Shown here: in pieces, positions 1 through 6,273 of the stretch
How positions within the stretch are numbered: the first letter of the stretch is position 1
How the letters are laid out: the number at the start of each line of letters is the position of its first letter
NCBI GenBank assembly: GCA_036508135.1
Contig: DATCHW010000019.1
Location: forward strand, 1 to 13,470
Source: DATCHW01 sp036508135
GTDB taxonomy: Bacteria > Bacteroidota > Ignavibacteria > Tepidaquicellales > Tepidaquicellaceae
DNA length: 13,470 nt
Reading direction: 5' to 3'
Position numbers and translations under genes: made by a program
Notes under the pieces: model-generated
Databases searched by the model: none
The model's input: only the letters and a program-made list of their open reading frames with translations
What the model was told of the DNA's origin: nothing

Positions 1-599
1 AAGACTGTATTATGCAATATCATAAAAAAATACAATACTTAATAACGACATATATTATTAGACGCTCTTAATGTGTTTTCAATTATAATAATATAATTTC
101 ACTGTTCTATGTATAATAAATACCTGCAATAAAATTGCTGATTCATCGGGAACCTCGGGAAGTTGTACTCATGAAGCAAATGATTCAGGGGTCTTTTATA
201 TTAGCTTTTCCTTCGACTTTCCCGGTTAATTTCTCTCGTAATATATCGTTGGCATATTTGGTCATCGGCTTCTTTTATTGTTTCGTCTTAGTGTAAATTA
301 TTGGGATTAATTCTTCAGATATTTTTGGTAAATAAATCTTGATATCCTCCTTTCTGGGGTTAATGTTAGCTAACTATAGTTATTATACCGGGAAAAGGGC
401 TTTAAATATTAAAAAAAATATGTTTATATTGATTGCTATCCAAAATAAAATAAGAACTATAATATAGATGTAAAATATTTTCATTTCGGACAGATTTAGA
501 GAAAAAGAACTTTAATTTTTACCTATTGTTGTCCAAAAATTTTTGAAGACAAACAATTAATATTTTATTGTATAAAAAATTCGAAAGACATAAATATAA
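1..599. other. Left-edge intergenic region
   Basis: No convincing gene is seen in this AT-rich stretch. It holds a doubtful 26-residue minus-strand reading frame (185-265), a palindromic box (341-392) repeated near 4250, and a perfect 12-bp palindrome CAAAAATTTTTG (534-545). An in-frame TAA at 597-599 sets the upstream limit of the permease gene. I could not place a confident promoter. Confidence 0.6.
341..392. repeat. Palindromic box, copy A
   Basis: The box centres on the perfect palindrome GTTAGCTAAC (365-374), preceded by GGGGTTAAT and followed 12 to 18 bases later by ATTATACC. The same arrangement, in the same orientation, recurs at 4242-4287. Outside the core the match continues (GATA and TTTC-GGGTT upstream, 12 of 14 bases from TAG to TATACC downstream). 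It lies about 220 bp upstream of the permease. It may be a regulator site or a dispersed small repeat; the sequence alone does not decide. Confidence 0.6.
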
Positions 600-601
600 A
601 C

Positions 602-614
602 AGGGGGAAATATT
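602..614 (+). promoter_or_regulatory. Purine-rich RBS before an ATT codon
   Basis: AGGGGG (602-607) stands 4 bases before ATT (612-614). This is the only Shine-Dalgarno-like motif in the 72 bases between the in-frame stop at 597 and the internal ATG at 669. It is the reason for choosing 612 as the permease start. An ATG at this codon would look entirely normal, so ATT is either a rare initiator or a point change. Confidence 0.45.
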
Positions 615-1904
615 CGGCAAAAGAATAAGATAGATCTTTCAACTGCAATAGCTTTTGTAATAGCCAATATGATAGGAACCGGGATTTTTACCAGTTTGGG
701 GTTTCAATTGCTGGATATTAAGAATCCGCTCTCAATAATGCTTTTATGGATTACTGGTAGTGTTCTTGCGCTTTTTGGGGCTTTTTCGTACAGCGAAATA
801 GCAATAAATTTTCCGAGGTCCGGTGGTGAATATAATTTTACAAAAGAATTGTATCACCCCTGTGTTGGATTCTCGGCAGGCTGGGTTTCTTTGTTCGCAG
901 GTTTTGCAGCCCCTGTTTCGCTGGCTTCAATGGCATTAGGCAGTTATCTTAACTTTTTAATTCCTGCTTTAAACAAAACAATGGTTGCTGTTATTGCTAT
1001 TTTAGCAATAACTGTTTTCCATCTTTTCAATAACAGAGTAAGTTCAATATTTCAGAGGTTTTTTACTTATATTAAAGTAATTGTTATTATTCTTTTTGTG
1101 ATTTCGGGATTCTTAATACCCAACTCGCAGAATCTTGATTTCACTTTTAATTCGTCTGTGGTTAAAGATTTGTTTAATCCCGGATTTGCAGTTTCCCTTC
1201 TTTATGTATCATTTGCATATTCAGGATGGAATGCTACAACATATATCACAAATGAAGTTGAGAATCCCTCAAAAAATATTCCTCGTTCGCTTTTCATCGG
1301 TACGCTTGTTGTATCTATACTTTATTTGTCTCTGAATTTTGTTTTTCTTCATACAACGCCTATTGAGAATTTAACAGGCAAACTGGAGATAGGCGTCATC
1401 TCTGCTGATTATATTTTCGGAAAAAGCGGAGGTCAGATAATGGGAGGAATTATAAGCCTGCTTCTCGTTTCTACTGTAAGTTCAATGATTTTTTCTGGTC
1501 CCAGGGTTTTATCCGCCATGGGAAAGGATTTCAGGTTTTTGAATTTTCTTGTCGAAAAGGATAATAAACCTCCTAAATTGTCAATTTTGATTCAATCACT
1601 GTTATCAATATTGCTTGTCGTTACGTCTACTTTCGAACAGGTAATCACGTTTGTCGGATTTATTCTTATTATTTATACTATGCTTACTGTATTCGGAGTT
1701 TTTATCCTTAGATACAAAAATATATCATCTGATAACTACAGAACATTCGGTTATCCATTTACTCCCGTGATATTCCTGGCAATAAATTCATGGTTCCTTT
1801 ATTTTGTTGTAGTATCAAGACCTTTTGAGGCGCTAATCGGCTCGCTGTTCCTTTTATCCAGCGTAGTGTTTTACTTTATTATAAATAAAAAACAAACTAA
1901 TTAA
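612..1904 (+). CDS. APC-family amino-acid permease with a non-standard start
   Basis: This is an inner-membrane transporter of the amino acid/polyamine/organocation superfamily. The family signature MIGTGIF in the first membrane helix is clear, followed by SYSEIAINFPRSGGEY and about twelve hydrophobic segments, ending in a lysine-rich tail. The first ATG (669) lies inside helix 1, so translation must begin upstream. Homologous-looking sequence (KIDLSTAIAFVIAN) continues in frame, and the nearest in-frame stop is 597-599. No ATG, GTG or TTG lies between them. I place the start at ATT 612, four bases after AGGGGG (602-607), which gives 430 residues, a normal family length. The alternative is that the start codon mutated and the gene is damaged. 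The lipoprotein gene follows after 6 bp, so the two are probably co-transcribed. The substrate cannot be told; sequence style suggests an LAT-type neutral amino-acid carrier. Confidence 0.85.
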   Translation: MRQKNKIDLSTAIAFVIANMIGTGIFTSLGFQLLDIKNPLSIMLLWITGSVLALFGAFSYSEIAINFPRSGGEYNFTKELYHPCVGFSAGWVSLFAGFAAPVSLASMALGSYLNFLIPALNKTMVAVIAILAITVFHLFNNRVSSIFQRFFTYIKVIVIILFVISGFLIPNSQNLDFTFNSSVVKDLFNPGFAVSLLYVSFAYSGWNATTYITNEVENPSKNIPRSLFIGTLVVSILYLSLNFVFLHTTPIENLTGKLEIGVISADYIFGKSGGQIMGGIISLLLVSTVSSMIFSGPRVLSAMGKDFRFLNFLVEKDNKPPKLSILIQSLLSILLVVTSTFEQVITFVGFILIIYTMLTVFGVFILRYKNISSDNYRTFGYPFTPVIFLAINSWFLYFVVVSRPFEALIGSLFLLSSVVFYFIINKKQTN

Positions 1905-1910
1905 ATAAAT

Positions 1911-3128
1911 ATGAGAAAATTTTTAATTCTCTGCATGGTTCTTGCTTCTATTAGCATGTCATGCGGTAAAGATGAAATCCGTAACGTCAAAAAAGAAGCA
2001 AAAGATTCAACAAACACTGTTGTGAATGAAAAAAATTCAGGTAAAAAAGACTCTGCATTAGTTATAGAACAGACACCTGAAATTGATACATCAGGTAATA
2101 ATTATTATAATAATATCAGCAGGTTCATTGCAGGAGAAGACATAAAATTCAGCTCTGTTTTCGATGACCATATTAAAACAGCTGTGTATAAGAATTATAA
2201 GAACGCAATGTCAAATTCCTGGAATACTGTTTATAAAAACAGGCTCTCAAGTATGAAAGAATGGTATGCCGATAAAATTGAACCTGACGTTGAAGATTCC
2301 CTTAATCTGTTCTATCCTTTCTCGGGTCCCGATGTTCTGCACTCATTTACATTTTATCCTTATGCACATAATTACTTCTTTATAGCTCTTGAAAATACCG
2401 GATCTCTGCCTCCGATTGAGAAAATGAAAATATCAAATGTAAGTGCATATTTATACGACCTTAACCAGTCAATTAAAGATGTTATGTCTATCAGTTATTT
2501 CCTTACGAAGAAAATGATGGTTGCCCTTAAACGGGATAAGGTTGACGGCGCACTGCCTGTTCTGTGTCTTTTTATAGCTAAAACAGGAAATACAGTACTT
2601 TCGTACGAATCGCTTTATATGAATGGCGAAGGCAAATTCTCCAACGACAAGGACTCTAATTTCTTGACTCCCTGCCTTAAAATTGTATTTAAGAATAACA
2701 ATTCAAATTATATTCAGAATATTTATTATTTCAAACAGGATCTTTCCGATGGTAAAAACCTTAATAATTCAGGAGTCCTGGAATTTGTAAAATCCGGAGG
2801 AAAATTCAATACTTATGTAAAGGCTGCATCTTATTTAATGCATCACGGCAATTTCTCATCTGTCCGCAATTTAATTCTAGAAAATTCAAATACCGTACTT
2901 GAAGATGACACAGGAATTCCGTATAAATATTTTGACAGTAAAATTTGGGACAAAAAATTTTACGGCGAATATGTTGCGCCAATAACGTTATTTCAGATTC
3001 GCAATCAGCCAGATTTAAAAGCTGCTTTTAAGAATAATAAAAAAGGGGATTTGCCATTCAATATGGGCTATCATATTGGAAATGCAAAACTGCAGAACAT
3101 TTTATTCTTTTCAAGAATCAGGGACTGA
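1911..3128 (+). CDS. Lipoprotein of unknown function (YPFSGPD motif)
   Basis: The protein has 405 residues. The N-terminus is a short charged then hydrophobic signal ending in SMSC-G, so Cys18 is the likely lipidated residue; the -3 position is Ser, making the lipobox weak. A polar, Lys/Asp/Asn-rich linker (about 20-65) leads into a globular region. The most distinctive stretch is FYPFSGPDVLHSFTFYP (134-150) followed by FFIALENTGSLPP. I recognise this as a recurring motif in uncharacterised bacterial proteins but cannot attach a function. It probably sits in the periplasm or at the outer membrane. It starts 6 bp after the permease stop, so it likely shares its transcript, and its last 11 bp overlap the end of the opposing hydrolase gene. 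A role linked to amino-acid uptake is only a guess from position. Confidence 0.8.
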   Translation: MRKFLILCMVLASISMSCGKDEIRNVKKEAKDSTNTVVNEKNSGKKDSALVIEQTPEIDTSGNNYYNNISRFIAGEDIKFSSVFDDHIKTAVYKNYKNAMSNSWNTVYKNRLSSMKEWYADKIEPDVEDSLNLFYPFSGPDVLHSFTFYPYAHNYFFIALENTGSLPPIEKMKISNVSAYLYDLNQSIKDVMSISYFLTKKMMVALKRDKVDGALPVLCLFIAKTGNTVLSYESLYMNGEGKFSNDKDSNFLTPCLKIVFKNNNSNYIQNIYYFKQDLSDGKNLNNSGVLEFVKSGGKFNTYVKAASYLMHHGNFSSVRNLILENSNTVLEDDTGIPYKYFDSKIWDKKFYGEYVAPITLFQIRNQPDLKAAFKNNKKGDLPFNMGYHIGNAKLQNILFFSRIRD

Positions 3129-4014
3129 TATCGTTTAATGAGCTCATCATAAGGTATCTGTAAAGGTTTTTTTCAAGTACGGCTCCATGGTTGACTGTTG
3201 TTTCAAGAAAAATGCTTCCTTTTACCTCATATTGAGCAAATTGAAAATCTTCTTCGGCTGATGAAATATATTGCAGTCCGGCTTTATCTAATTTCCGCAT
3301 AAGATTTCCGGAGTTTTTAAGGGGACTGCTGTTTTGTGTAGAAACGTTTATTATTCTGCCGTTTGTGTCTTTTATCCAGTTGAAAATAACATTTACCTCG
3401 TCATAAAGCCCGTCCAGCAGGTATATTTCTGCTATATTTTCTTCCATTCCACAATTTTTTAAAACGGAAACTAAGGGTCTGTAACCGCCGCTGTGTCCGC
3501 AAAGAATTATTTTACCCGCAGAATATGATTTTATGTACGAATGTTCGTATAATGAATTTGTCAGTTCAGCTACGTATTTATTAAATACACCTGTGTTTTT
3601 AAAATTGCCTTCAAAAGAATCCGGTGCAAATTTTGCCATTGCCGGAAAAACAAGAACTGCATTCTTTTTGCTGTTGATAAATTGCATTATTAAATCGGTT
3701 GTGGAAGCGGTGTAATAATTACTGTTCATCCACCCGTAAAAAAAGAATACGAAGTTGACTATTTCTGTGCTCTCAAGTTTTTTCGGTATGAATACTATTA
3801 CGGAACTGTCTGAATAATTTTCTTCGTATGTGTATTCTTTGTCACCTTTGATAATTCCGTTTAATCTTTCCGCAGAAGGATATGCCGAGTTTCTGAGGGT
3901 TGTAATGTAAACATTTCCGTAAGGAAAGTACTTCTCCGGAAAACCTTGGGCATTAAGCCCTGTGTCAGCTGCCAGAAAAATGATTAATGAGAATGTAATC
4001 AATGTCGTTTTCAT
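3118..4014 (-). CDS. Secreted alpha/beta-hydrolase-like protein
   Basis: This 298-residue protein begins with a Sec signal peptide (hydrophobic 4-20, probable cleavage after NAQ at 23). An alpha/beta-hydrolase fold is suggested by the nucleophile elbow GHSGG (173-177, Ser175), a candidate acid in LLDGLYDE (Asp201 or Asp205) and a candidate histidine in NHGAV (His276), in the usual order. The stretch VFFFYGWMNSN (about 89-99) could be the oxyanion-loop region. It is likely periplasmic or secreted and could act as an esterase or peptidase; the substrate is unknown. It converges on the lipoprotein gene with an 11-bp overlap of the 3' ends. The ATG at 4014 is the first residue of a good signal peptide, so the start is reasonably sure, although only a weak A-rich leader precedes it. 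Confidence 0.75.
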   Translation of the reverse strand: MKTTLITFSLIIFLAADTGLNAQGFPEKYFPYGNVYITTLRNSAYPSAERLNGIIKGDKEYTYEENYSDSSVIVFIPKKLESTEIVNFVFFFYGWMNSNYYTASTTDLIMQFINSKKNAVLVFPAMAKFAPDSFEGNFKNTGVFNKYVAELTNSLYEHSYIKSYSAGKIILCGHSGGYRPLVSVLKNCGMEENIAEIYLLDGLYDEVNVIFNWIKDTNGRIINVSTQNSSPLKNSGNLMRKLDKAGLQYISSAEEDFQFAQYEVKGSIFLETTVNHGAVLEKNLYRYLMMSSLNDISP

Positions 4015-4185
4015 TTTTAGAGAATTAAGATTTAATTATCATTAATATAATGTTAATATAATAAATAAAATTACTACGTCTCAAATACATTTTGCAGTCT
4101 GAAAAATCTTAAAAACTAAATGTTAAAAGATTTGTAACCTGTAAAAATTTAAACTATACTTCTTTTAATTTCAATATTAATCAAT

Positions 4186-4200
4186 CCTCCCATAGGGAGG
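4186..4200. other. Short GC-rich hairpin CCTCCC-ATA-GGGAGG
   Basis: A perfect 6-bp inverted repeat with a 3-base loop stands out in AT-rich surroundings. It is followed on the plus strand by AAAAAA, not T, so it is not a standard terminator in either direction. It lies about 170 bp upstream of the minus-strand hydrolase and may fold in that gene's leader. Confidence 0.5.
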
Positions 4201-4241
4201 AAAAAACCTTAAATACAGCGAAAAACGCGGTTTTTGTTTTC

Positions 4242-4287
4242 GATAACTTTCCGGGTTTAATGTTAGCTAACGTAGATATTATACCCG
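4242..4287. repeat. Palindromic box, copy B
   Basis: The box has GTTAGCTAAC (4262-4271) at its core. It is bounded by CGGGTTTAAT (4252-4261) and ATTATACCCG (4278-4287), which are inverted repeats matching at 9 of 10 positions. Copy A at 341-392 has the same parts and orientation. Read on the minus strand, it has TATAAT a few bases before the palindrome, like an operator just downstream of a -10 element, facing the hydrolase gene at 4014. No matching -35 was found. Confidence 0.6.
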
Positions 4288-4385
4288 AAAAAAAGATTTT
4301 TTAAGACAGTCAGACTTAAATTTAAGGATTCATTTTTTTCTGTATCATCAAAAGATTTTTATCACTACATTTGAAATTTTTTTTT

Positions 4386-4505
4386 ATAGCCGTTGTTGGT
4401 GTTTAAGTTAGCGACAGCTAACGCCACCAACAACACATCATCATCACATGCATCTCTTTTTCACATTGTTGGTGTCGCTGCGCTAAAACACCAACAATGG
4501 CACAA
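4386..4505. repeat. REPIN-like double-hairpin element, copy 1
   Basis: This 120-bp element has near-perfect terminal inverted repeats (GCCGTTGTTGGTGT left, ACACCAACAATGGC right, 13 of 14 matching). Inside are two hairpins. The first is GTTGTTGGTG pairing with CACCAACAAC, enclosing GTTAGC-GACA-GCTAAC. The second is a perfect 12-bp stem, CATTGTTGGTGT with ACACCAACAATG, around a 12-base loop. Two palindromes separated by a short spacer is the architecture of REPINs, elements mobilised by RAYT/TnpA-REP transposases. No transposase is in the window. Copy 2 at 4979-5098 differs at only four positions. Confidence 0.8.
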
Positions 4506-4657
4506 AGATATTCTAGTTTGGATTTTCTGTATAATAGCGATACTATAAATTTATAAGGAAACATTTTGGACTCAATAAAACTCATATGCATAAACCAATT
4601 TACATAAGGGATTGAAAAATTCGAGAATCCTATATAGTTTGTAATAATTGATTTTAT

Positions 4658-4729
4658 TCCCCTTTAGTGTAACGGTTAGCACATAACTCTCTGAAAGTTA
4701 CAGTTGTGGTTCGAATCCACAAAGGGGAA
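4658..4729 (+). tRNA. tRNA-Gln (anticodon CUG)
   Basis: The cloverleaf folds cleanly. The acceptor stem TCCCCTT pairs fully with AAGGGGA (4722-4728), discriminator A at 4729. The D stem is GTG/CAC, the anticodon stem TAACT/AGTTA with loop CTCTGAA gives anticodon CTG (4691-4693), and the T arm is TGTGG-TTCGAAT-CCACA. CUG reads CAG, glutamine. The first pair is U1-A72, a known identity element for glutamine tRNAs charged through Glu-tRNA-Gln and GatCAB. CCA is not encoded, since AACAGG follows. It lies isolated between two repeat copies. Confidence 0.93.
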
Positions 4730-4761
4730 CAGGATGAAATTTCACAAAGAGGTCAACCCTT

Positions 4762-4786
4762 AATCCCGATGCTTTTTATCGGGATT
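4762..4786. terminator. Hairpin after the tRNA, possible terminator
   Basis: AATCCCGAT (4762-4770) pairs perfectly with ATCGGGATT (4778-4786) across a GCTTTTT loop. It begins 32 bases after the tRNA, where a transcript end would be expected. No T-run follows, so it is not a classic intrinsic terminator. It could serve as a processing or stability hairpin, or be another dispersed palindrome. Confidence 0.4.
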
Positions 4787-4861
4787 GAAGAATCAATTGC
4801 CCTTCCTGAAATATCATATACAATTATTTTTCCAATTATTATCCGTCGAATTTTTTTATCA

Positions 4862-4978
4862 GAATCTGACAAGATTTAAATTTTCTTAAAGAATTTTTTC
4901 AAAAATCTTCAATACTTATTCCCATACTACTCCATTCGGATTAGTTCCTTTTTCATCCGTCAACACTATTATTTAATT
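4862..4978. repeat. Direct repeat R2, copy a
   Basis: This sequence of about 117 bp is repeated at 5107-5222, after the 120-bp double-hairpin element. Exact blocks include the 28 bases from TCCATTCGGATTAG to TTTTTCATCC and the 16-base CACTATTATTTAATTA. Elsewhere the copies differ by scattered changes and short gaps, so they are clearly more diverged than the two hairpin elements. Confidence 0.75.
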
Positions 4979-5098
4979 ATAGCCGTTGTTGGTGTTTAAG
5001 TTAGCGCCAGCTAACGCCACCAACATCATATCATCAACACATGCATCTCTTTTTCACATTGTTGGTGTCGCTGCGCTAAAACACCAACAATGGCACAA
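4979..5098. repeat. REPIN-like double-hairpin element, copy 2
   Basis: It matches copy 1 (4386-4505) at 116 of 120 positions, in the same orientation. The four differences fall in the loop of the first hairpin and in the spacer; one shortens the first hairpin's outer stem from 10 to 7 bp. The second hairpin (12-bp stem) is unchanged. It sits between the two R2 copies. Confidence 0.8.
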
Positions 5099-5106
5099 TT
5101 TTTAAA

Positions 5107-5222
5107 GAATCTTACACGATTTTAATTTTCTCAAAACATTTTCAAAAATCTCCAATACTTATTCCCTGACTCATCCATTCGGATTAGTTCCTTTTTCATC
5201 CCTCTGCACTATTATTTAATTA
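5107..5222. repeat. Direct repeat R2, copy b
   Basis: This is the partner of 4862-4978 in the same orientation, starting 8 bp after the end of the double-hairpin element. It shares the long exact block beginning TCCATTCGGATTAG. It lies about 120 bp before the next gene. Confidence 0.75.
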
Positions 5223-5270
5223 ATTACATTTTCTTATCTTTCCTCTAATAAGAGCGTTAATATAATATCG

Positions 5271-5300
5271 TTGTGCGAAATGCTGATGAAAGATATTTTG
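5271..5300 (+). promoter_or_regulatory. Possible Bacteroidota-type promoter
   Basis: TTG (5271-5273) is followed after 20 bases by TATTTTG (5294-5300), close to the Bacteroidota -33 TTTG and -7 TAnnTTTG elements but one base short in the latter. It would start transcription near 5307, ahead of the gene at 5367. The match is imperfect and AT-rich sequence gives chance hits. Confidence 0.25.
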
Positions 5301-5351
5301 CAAATTATTTTACACAAATAATAAAATTATAACAGAATTATGGTAGAATCT

Positions 5352-5357
5352 AAGGAG
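5352..5357 (+). promoter_or_regulatory. Shine-Dalgarno AAGGAG deciding the start at 5367
   Basis: AAGGAG stands 9 bases before ATG 5367. The upstream in-frame ATG at 5340 has no such motif. This supports 5367 as the start, with the motif itself lying inside the longer reading frame. Confidence 0.65.
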
Positions 5358-5366
5358 AAAATAAAT

Positions 5367-5663
5367 ATGCAGTCTTTGGCATCTATACTCAACTCCCTGA
5401 CTGCATCGGGATATGAAACACAATTTAAAGTAACCGGGCAAGGCTTACTTTCATTGACAACACAAAAATCATTTCACCCGGGTGAAGTTAAAGTGGTACA
5501 CTTTTACCGTTTTGAAGGGGAATCAGACCCTTCGGATAGTTCAATTGTTTATGCCATCGAAGCCAACGATGGCGAGAAAGGAACCTTAGTGGATGGATAT
5601 GGTACTTCCGGCGATTCACAGGTCGCTGACTTTATGCAGCAAGTAGAAAAAATTCACAAATAA
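5367..5663 (+). CDS. Small YRFEG-type conserved protein
   Basis: This protein has 98 residues with the start at 5367, chosen because AAGGAG lies 9 bases upstream and because relatives as I recall them begin near this Met; the in-frame ATG at 5340 would add nine residues. The central and C-terminal signature, VHFYRFEGESDPSDSSIVYAIE then GTLVDGYGTSGDS, matches a small Bacteroidota family sometimes labelled phosphoribosylpyrophosphate synthetase. It is far too short for that enzyme and lacks a PRPP-binding loop, so that name should not be used. It looks soluble and cytosolic, with alternating charged and hydrophobic strands. It is the first gene of the plus-strand run and lies 24 bp before the hemerythrin gene, so the two are probably co-transcribed. 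Function unknown. Confidence 0.8.
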   Translation: MQSLASILNSLTASGYETQFKVTGQGLLSLTTQKSFHPGEVKVVHFYRFEGESDPSDSSIVYAIEANDGEKGTLVDGYGTSGDSQVADFMQQVEKIHK

Positions 5664-5687
5664 ATTTTAAATAATATTTGCAGAAAA

Positions 5688-6185
5688 ATGATTATTATAG
5701 ATTTAGAAAAATCCAATAAACGGCATAAAGCATTGCAATCGTTAAGCCACGACCATCTTCTCTCGTTGATGTTATGCTGGAAAATAAGCACAGGTTTATC
5801 AAGAGAAATCGAAACAGAAAGAATTAAAAGCTATGCTTACTGGTTTTTCCAAAACCACTTGCGCCAACATTTTGAGGTGGAAGAAAAGTACATCTTTTCT
5901 ATCCTTAGTTATGAAAATGAATTGATAAAAAAAACTGTTAACGAACATAATAGATTAATACAACTGTTTGAATCGGAAGATAACGTTAAAAGTAATCTCA
6001 GTTTAATAGAAATAGAATTAAAAGAACACATCCGTTTTGAAGAGCGGACATTATTTAACGCAATTCAAAATGCATCAACAACAAAAGTATTTAAAATGAT
6101 TGAAATGTTGCAGGATGAAAACACATTTTGCGTTAATTGGGAAGATACTTTCTTGAAAACAAATCATACAATCCCGAATAATTAA
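5688..6185 (+). CDS. Hemerythrin HHE-domain protein
   Basis: This 165-residue protein is a single four-helix HHE cation-binding domain, expected to hold a non-heme di-iron centre in the cytosol. Candidate ligands appear in the usual order: H21/H23 in SHDHLL, H57 and H61 with E65/E66 in FFQNHLRQHFEVEE, H87 in NEHNRL, H114 with E118/E119 in KEHIRFEER. Such proteins bind O2 or NO, or take part in iron and redox stress responses. The C-terminal tail after Q142 (DENTFCVNWEDTF) is encoded again at 7562-7627, after the glycosyltransferase, next to a flavin reductase. The present tail ends LKTNHTIPNN, whereas the remnant ends WKTNQTI. No good Shine-Dalgarno precedes the ATG. The family call is firm; the ligand bound is not. 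Confidence 0.9.
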   Translation: MIIIDLEKSNKRHKALQSLSHDHLLSLMLCWKISTGLSREIETERIKSYAYWFFQNHLRQHFEVEEKYIFSILSYENELIKKTVNEHNRLIQLFESEDNVKSNLSLIEIELKEHIRFEERTLFNAIQNASTTKVFKMIEMLQDENTFCVNWEDTFLKTNHTIPNN

Positions 6186-6212
6186 AACTATATGAAACGA
6201 CATAAAATAATT
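6110..6212 (+). repeat. Duplicated hemerythrin-tail/reductase-start segment, copy 1
   Basis: From GCAGGATGAAAACAC (6110) the sequence is identical for 42 bases to 7561 onward. It stays similar through the hemerythrin stop and past an ATG (6192) that lines up with the start codon of the flavin reductase (7641), with a 2-base gap. Similarity fades near 6212. The two copies flank the glycosyltransferase gene. Confidence 0.9.
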
Positions 6213-6263
6213 AATCTTGCAATTACCAGTCTTTTATTTAAACTAATAATAAGAATCTTTTAA
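6192..6263 (+). pseudogene. Remnant of flavin-reductase start
   Basis: The ATG at 6192 aligns with the reductase ATG at 7641. The first codons read MKRHKII against MEQHNVK, and the DNA matches at 16 of the first 22 bases. After about seven codons the match is lost and the frame runs 23 codons to TAA at 6261-6263 in unrelated hydrophobic sequence. It is best read as the broken 5' end of a former copy rather than a real small gene. Confidence 0.55.
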
Positions 6264-6273
6264 GTATAGAATT

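Larger units (their letters stand above)
4015..5339. other. Repeat-rich intergenic region with one tRNA
   Basis: This 1.3-kb region holds no convincing protein gene. It contains hairpin CCTCCC-ATA-GGGAGG (4186-4200), palindromic box B (4242-4287), two copies of a 120-bp double-hairpin element (4386-4505, 4979-5098), a tRNA-Gln (4658-4729), hairpin 4762-4786, and a second, more diverged repeat pair (4862-4978, 5107-5222). The rest is AT-rich with stops in all frames. Confidence 0.7.

Noticed and set aside
4220..4234. AAAAAC-GCG-GTTTTT as a terminator
   Set aside because: The stem is nearly all A-T pairs and no gene ends nearby on either strand.
4386..5098. CRISPR array from repeated GTTGTTGGTG units
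   Set aside because: Only two long copies 473 bp apart, with internal palindromes and no regular spacers or cas genes.
5340..5366. Upstream ATG of the small YRFEG protein
   Set aside because: No ribosome site precedes it, whereas AAGGAG correctly precedes ATG 5367.
6192..6263. Small leader peptide gene before the glycosyltransferase
   Set aside because: Its start aligns with the reductase start in the duplicated segment and it has no ribosome site, so it is better read as a remnant.
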